The position numbers and the translations under genes are program-made. Shown piece after piece: positions 51,231 to 58,521 of a stretch of DNA of 58,521 nucleotides. The notes beneath the pieces are model-generated. The model was not told where the DNA came from and did not search any database. It worked only from the letters and a program-made list of their open reading frames with translations. Every line of letters begins with the position of its first letter. Position 1 is the stretch's first letter. The stretch comes from G963674505 sp964575975 (GTDB lineage: Bacteria; Desulfobacterota; Desulfobacteria; Desulfobacterales; SKZT01): the NCBI GenBank assembly GCA_964575975.1, contig CAZNTU010000009.1, forward strand, positions 1-58,521, read 5' to 3'.

Positions 51231-51770
51231 ATAGCATACCCTAAAAAGCCCTTTAAACAGCCAAGTAAGGATAAGACCAATATAAATCAGGACATCAGAT
51301 CCAGAGAGGTAAGACTGATCGATCAGGACGGCAACCAAGTCGGGGTCGTGCCTGTGAAGCAAGCGATCACGGCCGCTCTGGAGGCAGGTCTGGATTTGGT
51401 CGAAGTTTCGCCGAACGCGAATCCGCCAGTTTGCAAAATCATGGACTATGGTCGTTACAAGTACGAGCAGACCAAAAAATTGCAGGAGGCCAAGAAGAAA
51501 CAGACCACGTTCCAGGTCAAGGAGATCAAGGTTCGTCCCAAAACCGGCGATCACGACCTGATGGTCAAGATTGGTCACATCAAACGGTTCATAGAAAAGA
51601 AAGACAAGGTCAAAGTGACCGTGTTGTTCAGGGGAAGGGAGATAACCCTCTCGGAGCAGGCGCGCGAAATCCTCGACACAATCTCCCGGCAAACGGAGGA
51701 TATCTCCGTGGTCGAGCAAGAGCCCAAGTTTGAAGGACGTACGATGATGATGGTGCTGGCGCCCAAATGA
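51231..51770 (+). CDS. infC: Translation initiation factor IF-3 with a non-canonical ATA start
   Basis: IF-3 checks the start codon on the 30S subunit. The family N-terminus AYPKKPFKQPSKDKTNINQD follows directly after ATA at 51231. GGAGGT (51218-51223) lies 7 nt before that ATA, whereas the only in-frame GTG (51222) is inside the ribosome site itself. Other signatures are REVRLIDQDGNQVGVV, LVEVSPNANPPVCKIMDYGR, KEIKVRPKTGDHDLMVKI and VTVLFRGREITLSEQAREIL. Length is 179 residues, normal. E. coli infC starts at AUU for autoregulation, so an AUA here is plausible and would work the same way. Confidence 0.93.
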   Translation: MAYPKKPFKQPSKDKTNINQDIRSREVRLIDQDGNQVGVVPVKQAITAALEAGLDLVEVSPNANPPVCKIMDYGRYKYEQTKKLQEAKKKQTTFQVKEIKVRPKTGDHDLMVKIGHIKRFIEKKDKVKVTVLFRGREITLSEQAREILDTISRQTEDISVVEQEPKFEGRTMMMVLAPK

Positions 51771-51836
51771 GCCACGCGCCGTTGCTTGACAAAATTTAGA
51801 ATTTTCAGACAAAAAAACGACGTCGGACCATTTTGG

Positions 51837-51872
51837 TGGCGCGAGTAATCGCATGTCGCATTACTTGCGCCA
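51837..51872 (+). promoter_or_regulatory. Hairpin in the infC-rpmI gap
   Basis: TGGCGCGAGTAAT (51837-51849) pairs with ATTACTTGCGCCA (51860-51872), one mismatch, 10-nt loop, 27 nt before the rpmI ribosome site. Possible ribosomal protein L20 operator or attenuator. Confidence 0.5.
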
Positions 51873-51911
51873 TCTTGTGTTTGACGCCTGTAAACAAGGA
51901 GAATCTATAAA

Positions 51912-52109
51912 ATGCCGAAACTCAAAAGCAATCGAGGCGCCGCGAAACGATTCAAACGAACCGGGACCGGAAAGTTCGTTTTCAACAAATCGCATGGCAG
52001 CCACATTCTGACGACGAAGACCAGGAAACGAAAGCGATCTTTGCGAAAAACCGTGGTCATGGACAAAACCAACATCAAAATCGTGAAACTTCTTTTGCCC
52101 TATAAATAA
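51912..52109 (+). CDS. rpmI: 50S ribosomal protein L35
   Basis: L35 is a small, very basic large-subunit protein of 65 residues. The family features MPKLKSNRGAAKRFKRTGTG, SHILTTKTRKRKRSLRKT and the closing KLLLPYK are clear. AAGGAG at 51897-51902 sets the start. It lies between infC and rplT as in most bacteria. The 141-bp gap before it holds a hairpin that may control it. Confidence 0.97.
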   Translation: MPKLKSNRGAAKRFKRTGTGKFVFNKSHGSHILTTKTRKRKRSLRKTVVMDKTNIKIVKLLLPYK

Positions 52110-52176
52110 ACGGCGCGGTCGCTACGGCCGGCCGGGGAAAGAATTCGAACGGAAGTTACGAACAAGGAGTCGAACA

Positions 52177-52536
52177 ATGCGTGTAAAAAGAGGATTCAAG
52201 GCGAGAAGACGCCGCAAAAAAGTGCTCAAGCTGGCCAAGGGCTTTCGCGGGGGCCACAGCAAACTGTTCAGAACCGCGGCGGATACCGTCGACAGGGCGT
52301 TGAACTACGCGTTCAGGGACAGAAAAGCCCGGAAGAGAGATTTCAGAAAACTTTGGATAACCAGGATCAACGCGGGCGCTCGCATGAACGATCTTAGCTA
52401 CAGCAAATTCGTTCACGGGCTGAAGCTCGCCAACGTGGAACTGGATCGAAAGGTCCTGGCGGAGCTTGTCGTTTCCGACCCCGCCGGGTTTTCTCAAATC
52501 GCCCGATTGGCAGCGGACAAAGTCGCCAATGCCTGA
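52177..52536 (+). CDS. rplT: 50S ribosomal protein L20
   Basis: L20 is a 119-residue assembly protein that binds 23S rRNA with a long basic N-terminal extension (MRVKRGFKARRRRKKVLKLA). The globular part has YAFRDRKARKRDFRKLWITR and INAGARMNDLSYSKF. AAGGAG precedes the ATG at normal spacing. L20 represses its own operon in E. coli and Bacillus; the hairpin in the infC-rpmI gap is a candidate site here. Confidence 0.97.
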   Translation: MRVKRGFKARRRRKKVLKLAKGFRGGHSKLFRTAADTVDRALNYAFRDRKARKRDFRKLWITRINAGARMNDLSYSKFVHGLKLANVELDRKVLAELVVSDPAGFSQIARLAADKVANA

Positions 52537-52601
52537 CAAACCCCTAGGCAGGGGGCAAGAAACGCAACCAGCCGCCTGCCGACTTCAATAAGAGCATTAA
52601 C

Positions 52602-53609
52602 GTGGAAAACCGCATCGAAGAAATCGAAGCCCGAGCGACCGAGGAACTGGCCGACGCCCCGGGCAAAAAGGAGATTCAGGATCTTCAGGTTAAGTACCTT
52701 GGCAGGAAAGGCGAATTGACGCAGTTTCTTCGCAAGATCGCCCAATTGCCCCCCGAGGAGCGCCCAGAGGCCGGCAAGAACGCCAACATTCTGAAGAAAA
52801 AGATAGAAAAGGCGTTCTCGGACGCGTTGGAAAAGATCGAGGCCGCAGATGGGGAAGATTCCAACGCGATCGACGTGTCTCTGCCCGGACGGCCCGCTCC
52901 TGCCGGAACCCTGCACCCGCTGACCCAAATCCTTCGCGAAATCTGCTCCATTTTTCAAAAACTCGGTTTCGACATTGCCGAGGGCCCCGAGGTCGAATCG
53001 GACTATTACAACTTCGAGGCGCTGAACATTCCGAAAAACCATCCGGCAAGGGACATGCAGGACACGTTCTACGTCTCCGACAATATCGTCCTGCGCACCC
53101 ACACGTCGCCTCTCCAGGTGCGAATCATGGAGAAGAACGAGCCGCCCGTCAGGATCGTCGCACCCGGAAAGGTCTACCGTTGCGATTCCGACCTTACCCA
53201 CACCCCCATGTTCCACCAGGTGGAGGGGCTTCTGGTCGATGAAAACATTTCTTTCGGGGACTTGAAAGGAGTCCTGACCGCCTTCGTCCATCAGATGTTC
53301 GACGAGCGCATATCGCTCAGGTTCCGCCCCAGCTTCTTCCCCTTCACCGAACCGAGCGCCGAAGTCGACATCCTCTGCGTCATGTGCAGGGGCAAAGGAT
53401 GCAGGGTGTGCTCCCAGACCGGATGGCTCGAGGTCCTCGGCTCCGGCATGGTACACCCCGCCGTTTTTGAAAACGTCGGTTACGACACGTCTCGATACAC
53501 CGGGTTCGCCTTCGGCATGGGAGTGGAAAGAATTACCATGTTGAAATACGGAATCGACGATCTTCGAAAGTTTTTCGAAAACGATTATCGGTTTTTGCGG
53601 CAATTCTAA
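52602..53609 (+). CDS. pheS: Phenylalanine-tRNA ligase alpha subunit
   Basis: This 335-residue class II synthetase catalytic subunit starts at GTG (MENRIEEIEARATEELADAP) with a weak AAGAG site in front. A coiled N-terminal tRNA-binding helix region is followed by the catalytic core: EVESDYYNFEALNIPKNHPA, motif 2 KVYRCDSDLTHTPMFHQVEG, and motif 3 GFAFGMGVERITMLKYGIDD. Phe recognition residues sit in the SFFPFTEPSAEVDI region. It pairs with PheT, 44 bp downstream. Confidence 0.97.
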   Translation: MENRIEEIEARATEELADAPGKKEIQDLQVKYLGRKGELTQFLRKIAQLPPEERPEAGKNANILKKKIEKAFSDALEKIEAADGEDSNAIDVSLPGRPAPAGTLHPLTQILREICSIFQKLGFDIAEGPEVESDYYNFEALNIPKNHPARDMQDTFYVSDNIVLRTHTSPLQVRIMEKNEPPVRIVAPGKVYRCDSDLTHTPMFHQVEGLLVDENISFGDLKGVLTAFVHQMFDERISLRFRPSFFPFTEPSAEVDILCVMCRGKGCRVCSQTGWLEVLGSGMVHPAVFENVGYDTSRYTGFAFGMGVERITMLKYGIDDLRKFFENDYRFLRQF

Positions 53610-53653
53610 TCCGGGCGTTCTTCGCTTTTTTTCACGAAGGGAAAATTCTTGAC

Positions 53654-56068
53654 ATGATAGTAAGTCTTAGCTGGCTCAAGGAATATGTTTCGGTCGAAAT
53701 GGACGTCGCGTCGCTGACTCGCGCTCTGACCATGATCGGGTTGGAGGTGGATGCCGTTTGGGATCGCTATTCGTACCTGAAAAGCGTTCCGGTCGGAAGA
53801 ATCGTGGACGCGGAAAAGCATCCCAACGCCGACAAACTGACGATATGTCGCGTGGACATTGGAAACCGTCAAATGGAAGTCGTGTGCGGCGCCCCCAATG
53901 CGAGGGAGGGACTTCTGGCCCCCTTGGCCCTGCCGGGCGCCGAGTTGCCGAACGGCTTCAAGCTCGGAAAAACGGTCATACGCGGAGTGGAAAGCAACGG
54001 CATGCTCTGCAGCGAGATCGAACTGGGCCTGGGCGACGGAAAAAAAGGCCTGATGGAACTGGACCCGAGCATTGCTCCCGGAACGCCTTTGACCGACGCC
54101 CTTTCCCTTTCCGATCCCGTTCTGGAAATAGGACTGACGCCCAACCGTCCCGATTGCCTTAGCATCATCGGAATCGCCAGGGAAGTCGCCGCGATTCAAA
54201 AATCCAGCCTGAAATATCCCGAGTATTCCTTGAACGACTCGTCGGACGAAATATCCAGGCTTGCGTCCGTTACCATCGAAGCCCCTGACCATTGTCCCCG
54301 GTATGCGGCAAGACTCGTGGAAAACATAAAAATCGGCCCTTCCCCGTTCTGGCTCCAGGACAAGCTGGTATCGATCGGACTTCGACCTATCAACTCCATC
54401 GTGGATATCACCAATTTTGTCATGATGGAAACCGGGCAGCCGCTTCACGCGTTCGATTTCGACCGTCTCGCCGAAAACCGAATCGTGGTGCGGACCGCCT
54501 CCGAAGGCGAGTCTTTCACGACTTTGGACGGCAAGGAGCGCAGGCTTTCCTCCGAAATGCTGATGATTTGCGACGGCGAGAAGCCGGTCGCGGTCGGAGG
54601 AGTCATGGGCGGCGAAAACTCGGAAATCCAGGACAACACCACCCGTGTTCTCATCGAAAGCGCGTATTTCAACCCGGTGAGCATCCGTAAAACCGCCAAG
54701 AAATTGGGCTTGAACACGGACGCGTCCCATCGTTTCGAAAGAGGGGTCGATCCGGCAGGTACCGTGAAGGCGCTCAACCGCGCCGCGTCTCTGATGGTTG
54801 AAATCGGCGGAGGAAGACTCGTTTCCGGCCTCATCGACGAGCATCCCGTCAAACCCGAACTCAGAACCATCTCGTTGAACACGGAAAAAGCAAACCGGCT
54901 GTTGGGCCTGTCGCTCACGACCACCCAAATGCGCGAGTGCCTGGAATCCGTGGATTTTAGGGTGGAAAAAACCGACGAGAGCAATCTCGAAGTCGCCGCG
55001 CCTTCCTTCCGGGTCGACGTAAGCAGACCCCAGGATTTGATGGAGGAAATCGCTCGATTGTCCGGCTACGACAATATTCCCACCACCTATCCCCTTATTC
55101 CCGCCAAGGGAAGAAAGCCGTCGGCCCGGTGGGATTTCAGGGTGCGTGTCAAGGATTGCATGCGCGGGCTCGGATTCGCCGAGGTCGTCAACTACAGTTT
55201 CTCGGACCCGAAAAGCTGCGACCTTCTTCGTCTTTCCCCAGACGACGAAAGGCGGAACCTTTTGTCGATCCTGAATCCTTTAACGGAAGACCAATCGGCC
55301 ATGCGGACATCGCTGATTCCCGGCCTGCTGCGGAACATGAATCTCAACCTGTCCCAGCAAATGCGGAACATCAAGATTTTCGAGGTCGGAAACACATTCG
55401 TCAGTCGGGGACAGGATTCCTTGCCGGTGGAAAACGAATTTTTGGCGGGACTTTGGACCGGCGCCAGGAACGAGCGCACTTTCCACGCCAAGGAAGCCGA
55501 ATGCGATTTCTACGATATGAAGGGCTCCGTGGAAGGATTGTTGCGCCTTCTGGAAATAGAGAACGCGACGTTCACCCGTCTGCCGGCGGAGTCTTGCTTT
55601 TACACCGCGCCGGGCCGCACCGCCCGGATTTTTGTCGAGGGCAAGGAGGCGGGCTTGATGGGAGAAGTCCATCCCAAGGTCCTGACGGCATTCGATTTGA
55701 AACAAACCGCGTTCATCTTCGAGCTGGACCAGTTCGTCTTGATATCCGCCGCGTCCAAAGAGAAGCAATACTCGCCGCCCCCCAGGTTTCCGGCGACCGC
55801 GAGGGACATCACCATTATTATACCCAAGAGCATAGAATCAGGGGAAATTTTAAAAACCGTCGAAGACATGGGCGAGGAACTGGTGGAATCCGTTCGGTTG
55901 TACGACTTGTTCGAGGGGAACCCGATCCCCGAAGACCGTAAAAGCGTCACGTTGCGCGTCAAATACCGCTCCGGAGAAAAAACCCTCGAAGATGCCGACG
56001 TCGCGCCTGTCACCGAGAAAATTGCCAAACGGCTCATGGACAGAATGGACGCTTCGCTGCCGGTATAA
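53654..56068 (+). CDS. pheT: Phenylalanine-tRNA ligase beta subunit
   Basis: This 804-residue partner of PheS has domains in order: N-terminal helix (MIVSLSWLKEYVSVEMD), EMAP-like tRNA-binding domain (ADKLTICRVDIGNRQMEVVC), B3/B4 editing domain (GRDLL-type region NPVSIRKTAKKLGLNTDASH), B5 domain, catalytic-like core, and C-terminal FDX-ACB (PPPRFPATARDITIIIPKSI). AAGGGA lies before the start. It forms the (alpha-beta)2 synthetase. A merR-like gene follows after a hairpin region. Confidence 0.97.
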   Translation: MIVSLSWLKEYVSVEMDVASLTRALTMIGLEVDAVWDRYSYLKSVPVGRIVDAEKHPNADKLTICRVDIGNRQMEVVCGAPNAREGLLAPLALPGAELPNGFKLGKTVIRGVESNGMLCSEIELGLGDGKKGLMELDPSIAPGTPLTDALSLSDPVLEIGLTPNRPDCLSIIGIAREVAAIQKSSLKYPEYSLNDSSDEISRLASVTIEAPDHCPRYAARLVENIKIGPSPFWLQDKLVSIGLRPINSIVDITNFVMMETGQPLHAFDFDRLAENRIVVRTASEGESFTTLDGKERRLSSEMLMICDGEKPVAVGGVMGGENSEIQDNTTRVLIESAYFNPVSIRKTAKKLGLNTDASHRFERGVDPAGTVKALNRAASLMVEIGGGRLVSGLIDEHPVKPELRTISLNTEKANRLLGLSLTTTQMRECLESVDFRVEKTDESNLEVAAPSFRVDVSRPQDLMEEIARLSGYDNIPTTYPLIPAKGRKPSARWDFRVRVKDCMRGLGFAEVVNYSFSDPKSCDLLRLSPDDERRNLLSILNPLTEDQSAMRTSLIPGLLRNMNLNLSQQMRNIKIFEVGNTFVSRGQDSLPVENEFLAGLWTGARNERTFHAKEAECDFYDMKGSVEGLLRLLEIENATFTRLPAESCFYTAPGRTARIFVEGKEAGLMGEVHPKVLTAFDLKQTAFIFELDQFVLISAASKEKQYSPPPRFPATARDITIIIPKSIESGEILKTVEDMGEELVESVRLYDLFEGNPIPEDRKSVTLRVKYRSGEKTLEDADVAPVTEKIAKRLMDRMDASLPV

Positions 56069-56138
56069 AATAAAAGGAAAGTTAATCGGATCGTCGGGAT
56101 TCGACGTTAAGGTGTAATAGTAGTTGGAAATTGCGAGA

Positions 56139-56185
56139 CGGGAGTTCCATCGCCAGGCGGAGGGAACTCCCGAACGTCGTTTTTT
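56139..56185 (+). terminator. Terminator-like hairpin between pheT and merR
   Basis: CGGGAGTTCC (56139-56148) pairs with GGAACTCCCG (56163-56172), and a run of six T begins 7 nt later at 56180. A second stem, GGCTAAA/TTTAGCC (56195-56217), sits right before the ribosome site of the next gene. The late T-run makes this weak, or an attenuator. Confidence 0.5.
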
Positions 56186-56229
56186 AAAAAGTCGGGCTAA
56201 ATCGATCGCTTTTAGCCAAGGAGGCCACC

Positions 56230-56580
56230 ATCTCCAATCCAATTGTTCCGGAAAAGCATTATTTCAAAATTGGCGAGGCGGCCGCCATTGCCAATGTGCC
56301 AACTCATGTGCTCCGTTTTTGGGAAACCGAATTCAAAAGGATAAGACCCATCCGGACCCCGTCGGGCCAGCGACTCTATCGCCGAAAAGACGTCGAGCTT
56401 ATCTTGGAAATCAAAGAATGCCTGTACGATAAAAAATTCACCATCGAAGGCGCCCGTCGATACCTGAGGAGCAAACAAGAAGAGAACCCGCAGGAGAAAA
56501 CTCCCGATCCCCTGTCGCTCTTGGCCGAAATTCGCCGCGAACTTCTCGAATTGCGAGACTTATTGGATTCCAAAGAATAA
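56230..56580 (+). CDS. MerR-family regulator with probable ATC start
   Basis: This 116-residue DNA-binding protein has the winged helix-turn-helix KIGEAAAIANVPTHVLRFWE followed by SGQRLYRRKDVELILEIKEC, and a short helical tail, with no ligand domain. AAGGAGG (56218-56224) is followed by CCACC and ATC at 56230, giving MISNPIVPEKHYFKIGE. No ATG, GTG or TTG occurs in frame until a GTG at 56296, which would remove the first helix. An ATC start is therefore the best choice; an ATT at 56242 is a second. Such MerR genes commonly follow pheT in this group of bacteria; the target is unknown. Confidence 0.78.
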   Translation: MSNPIVPEKHYFKIGEAAAIANVPTHVLRFWETEFKRIRPIRTPSGQRLYRRKDVELILEIKECLYDKKFTIEGARRYLRSKQEENPQEKTPDPLSLLAEIRRELLELRDLLDSKE

Positions 56581-56585
56581 GCCGA

Positions 56586-57578
56586 TCAACTCGTCAACCG
56601 GACGGCCTCTCTCACCATCTGCGCGCTGTAGCCCCACTCGTTGTCGTACCAGGCCAATATTTTCACAAGATCTCCGTCCACCACCTGGGTCATGGTCAGA
56701 TCCACTATCGACGCTCGAGGATCCTTGATGACATCCGAGGAAACCAAAGGGATTTCCGTGACGCCCATAATATTTCGATATCGCGGGTTCGAGGCTTCCT
56801 CCTTGAAAATCTGGTTGACTTCGTCCACGGATACCTCTCTGCTGGTGCAGAATACCATATCCGCCAAAGATCCGACCGGGACCGGAGCCCGTACGGCGAT
56901 TCCGTCGAACTTGTCCTTGAACTGGGGTAATACCTGGGTTGCGGCAATAGCCGCTCCCGTGGACGTGGGGACGAAATTGACCGCGGCAGCCCTGCCCCTA
57001 CGCCACTTGTTTTTAGGACCGTCCACGATGCTCTGGCTACTGGTGTACGCGTGGATAGTGGTCATGATGGCTTTTTTCACCCCGATTCGCCTGTCCATCA
57101 CCTCGGCTACCGGAGCGATGCAATTGGTCGTGCAACTGGCGCAAGAAATCTTTCTGGCCGAGCTTTCCGCCTGGTTCACCCCGTGGACTACCGTCGGGGT
57201 GTTCCCTTCCTTTTCCGGCGCCGACAAAATCACCCACTGGGCCCCGGCTCCGATATGCTTTTCCAAATCGGAACCTTTCCTGAACACGCCCGTGCATTCG
57301 AATACCAGATTGACGCCCAGCGATTTCCACGGCAGTTTGGAAGGGTCCTTTTCGGAAGAAAACCGATACGACTTTCCATCGACGATCAAAGCGTTCTCTC
57401 CGGTTTCCACCTTGCGCGAATATCTTCCATAGACCGAGTCGTGGGCTACCAAGTAGGCAAGGTTTTCGAGGTCGATAAGGTCGTTTATGGCCGTCAACTC
57501 CAATTGCGGCGTATCGAGAATGATTTTAAGGGTCGCCCTTCCGATTCGGCCCAAACCGTTTATTGCTACCTTTACCAT
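56586..57578 (-). CDS. gap: Glyceraldehyde-3-phosphate dehydrogenase, type I
   Basis: This 330-residue NAD-dependent glycolytic/gluconeogenic enzyme has the NAD loop VKVAINGLGRIGRATLKIIL. The active-site Cys is in SCASCTTNCIAPVAE near residue 150, and the His is in MTTIHAYTSSQ near 175. The phosphate-binding RRGRAAAVNFVPTSTGAA and the C-terminal WYDNEWGYSAQMVREA are present. AGGAGA precedes the start. It converges on the merR-like gene with 5 bp between. Length is slightly short of the usual 335. Confidence 0.96.
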   Translation of the reverse strand: MVKVAINGLGRIGRATLKIILDTPQLELTAINDLIDLENLAYLVAHDSVYGRYSRKVETGENALIVDGKSYRFSSEKDPSKLPWKSLGVNLVFECTGVFRKGSDLEKHIGAGAQWVILSAPEKEGNTPTVVHGVNQAESSARKISCASCTTNCIAPVAEVMDRRIGVKKAIMTTIHAYTSSQSIVDGPKNKWRRGRAAAVNFVPTSTGAAIAATQVLPQFKDKFDGIAVRAPVPVGSLADMVFCTSREVSVDEVNQIFKEEASNPRYRNIMGVTEIPLVSSDVIKDPRASIVDLTMTQVVDGDLVKILAWYDNEWGYSAQMVREAVRLTS

Positions 57579-57638
57579 GTTCTTCTCCTCTATAAATAAC
57601 TCTGTATGTTGTGGAAAACAAAGTCTTGCTTGAATAAA

Positions 57639-57661
57639 CGGCCGCGCTTTGTTCGCGGCCG
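57639..57661 (-). terminator. Probable terminator after the PRC-barrel gene
   Basis: CGGCCGCG (57639-57646) and CGCGGCCG (57654-57661) form an 8-bp GC stem with a 7-nt loop. On the minus strand TTTATTC follows. Confidence 0.5.
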
Positions 57662-57737
57662 GTATTCTTAGGCAATACGGATATATTCTTCGCTCTTTAC
57701 GAAATTTACAAGGCGAACTTTACAAGAAAAGAAAATG

Positions 57738-58382
57738 CTACTTCATGGGTACGTAAGGTTTGTTCGTGATGGTTCGCCCTTTGTAAATTCCGGATTCGGG
57801 ACCTATTCCGACGCCAGGTTCCGCCGCGAAGGGCCGGAAGCCGTAATAGCCATGAACCTCCTCCCCGATATCGGTATTCCACAAATTGTCCAGTTCGTTT
57901 TCGCTGAACCCGGGAGCGTTCGCCAAGGTATTTTGGTCAAGATTCACCGTCAGTCCTTCGTCGCTTTCGAGCCCCTGCCCAATACTCCTTATAGAATTGT
58001 AAGGGACCGGTACGTACTGCTTTTCGCTTTTATTATCCACTAAAATGATTGCGTAATGGACCTGGCCGCCCTCGAACAAGACGAGATCGTGCAAAGTGCC
58101 CACCGTTTCGCCGCTGGCGGAAACTACGCGCCTTCCCATCAACTGCGAGGCTCGATGGACGCTGGCTCCTTCGTATTCCACTCTGGCTTCGTCCGCTTCC
58201 TCAGATACGTATGGTTTGTCGGTGATCTCTCGTCCATGGTAAATCCCGGACTCGGGACGCTGGCCGATTCCCGGCTCCTTTCCCCGTTGCTCCAACGCCT
58301 GCGCAAATACCTGCGGTATGGCAAGAAAAATCGCCAAAAGCGCAATTATCGACCAACGCGTTGTTTTGTCGAATGTCTTCAT
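57738..58382 (-). CDS. Exported PRC-barrel domain protein
   Basis: This 214-residue protein has a signal peptide ending in IPQVFAQA (cut after AFA/FAQ region), so it is secreted or periplasmic. The central PRC-barrel is SQLMGRRVVSASGETVGTLH through IILVDNKSEKQYVPVPYNSI (about 75-130). Two near-identical short segments bracket it: RPESGIYHGREITDKPYV near 42 and GPESGIYKGRTITNKPYVPM at the end. AGGAG precedes the ATG. PRC barrels bind RNA or pigment-protein complexes in some families; role here unknown. Confidence 0.85.
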   Translation of the reverse strand: MKTFDKTTRWSIIALLAIFLAIPQVFAQALEQRGKEPGIGQRPESGIYHGREITDKPYVSEEADEARVEYEGASVHRASQLMGRRVVSASGETVGTLHDLVLFEGGQVHYAIILVDNKSEKQYVPVPYNSIRSIGQGLESDEGLTVNLDQNTLANAPGFSENELDNLWNTDIGEEVHGYYGFRPFAAEPGVGIGPESGIYKGRTITNKPYVPMK

Positions 58383-58430
58383 GAAATAACTCCTTATGTT
58401 GTATCCTTTGGTGTCCGTTTATCTATTTAT

Positions 58431-58521
58431 CTATCTTTCCATGACGTCGGCGATCCCCTCCGCCTCCAGCTTCAAATGGTGAGACCGCCATATGTTGTTC
58501 TCGTTTGCGAACGCGCCTATG
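58431..58521 (-). CDS. Partial ORF cut by the window edge
   Basis: The minus-strand frame entering from the window edge encodes about 29 residues, IGAFANENNIWRSHHLKLEA then EGIADVMER, ending at TAG (58433-58431). Composition looks coding, and it sits on the same strand as the PRC-barrel gene, 48 bp upstream. Too short for a family call. Confidence 0.4.
   Translation of the reverse strand, partial: IGAFANENNIWRSHHLKLEAEGIADVMER

Overview
The window looks like a chromosomal segment of a sulfate-reducing deltaproteobacterium (Desulfobacterota). The main reasons are a complete aprBA (APS reductase) plus qmoABC block, a formate-tetrahydrofolate ligase, an oxalate/formate-type transporter behind a sigma-54-like promoter, and infC-rpmI-rplT-pheST followed by a MerR gene. 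Coding density is high and GC is moderate. No rRNA, tRNA, CRISPR array or prophage was seen. The genus cannot be fixed from the sequence alone.

Layout. 1-2.3 kb: a coiled-coil ORF fused out of frame to a 5'-truncated lactate permease. 2.3-5.6 kb: an M1 aminopeptidase (-) and a universal stress protein (+). 5.6-7.3 kb: a decayed mobile zone with two IS91-like transposase remnants around a DUF4258/DUF2283 pair, plus the tail of an Rpn-like gene. 7.5-14.7 kb: pbpC and an alpha-2-macroglobulin gene (-). 14.8-17.6 kb: a trans-sulfuration PLP enzyme, pyruvoyl arginine decarboxylase and agmatinase, the last two giving an arginine-to-putrescine route. 17.8-20.0 kb: fhs and a small membrane ORF. 20.1-24.0 kb: a heterodimeric ABC exporter. 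24.2-28.6 kb: an RNB exoribonuclease, an MBL-fold lipoprotein and an FKBP-like/methyltransferase fusion. 28.6-30.7 kb: an OFA-family MFS transporter. 30.7-33.4 kb: a broken ParS/MbcA-type antitoxin, a Dus enzyme and a ParD-like/zeta toxin-antitoxin cassette between 38-bp direct repeats. 33.5-37.1 kb: hutU and hutH. 37.2-44.9 kb: qmoCBA and aprAB (all on -). 45.5-49.9 kb: three YkgJ-type cysteine-cluster proteins interleaved with an SDR protein that lacks the catalytic lysine, then dGTPase. 50-51.1 kb: an HsdR-N domain protein and a deaminase. 51.1-56.6 kb: the infC-rpmI-rplT-pheS-pheT-merR operon. 56.6-58.5 kb: gapA, a PRC-barrel protein and the end of a cut-off ORF.

How it works together. 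AprBA reduces APS with electrons that Qmo delivers from the quinone pool. The aprBA and qmoABC blocks are separated by a terminator and a MITE-like inverted-repeat element. HutH and HutU begin histidine breakdown. Fhs and the OFA transporter point to formate/C1 handling. The most unusual signals are regulatory. infC appears to start at ATA and the merR-like gene at the far end of the same operon at ATC, which suggests shared start-codon discrimination by IF3. There is also a strong hairpin ahead of rpmI, a long hairpin between a ykgJ gene and the SDR gene, and a nearly leaderless RNB gene. No clearly new defence or metabolic system could be shown; the YkgJ/SDR cluster is the best candidate for unexplained biology.
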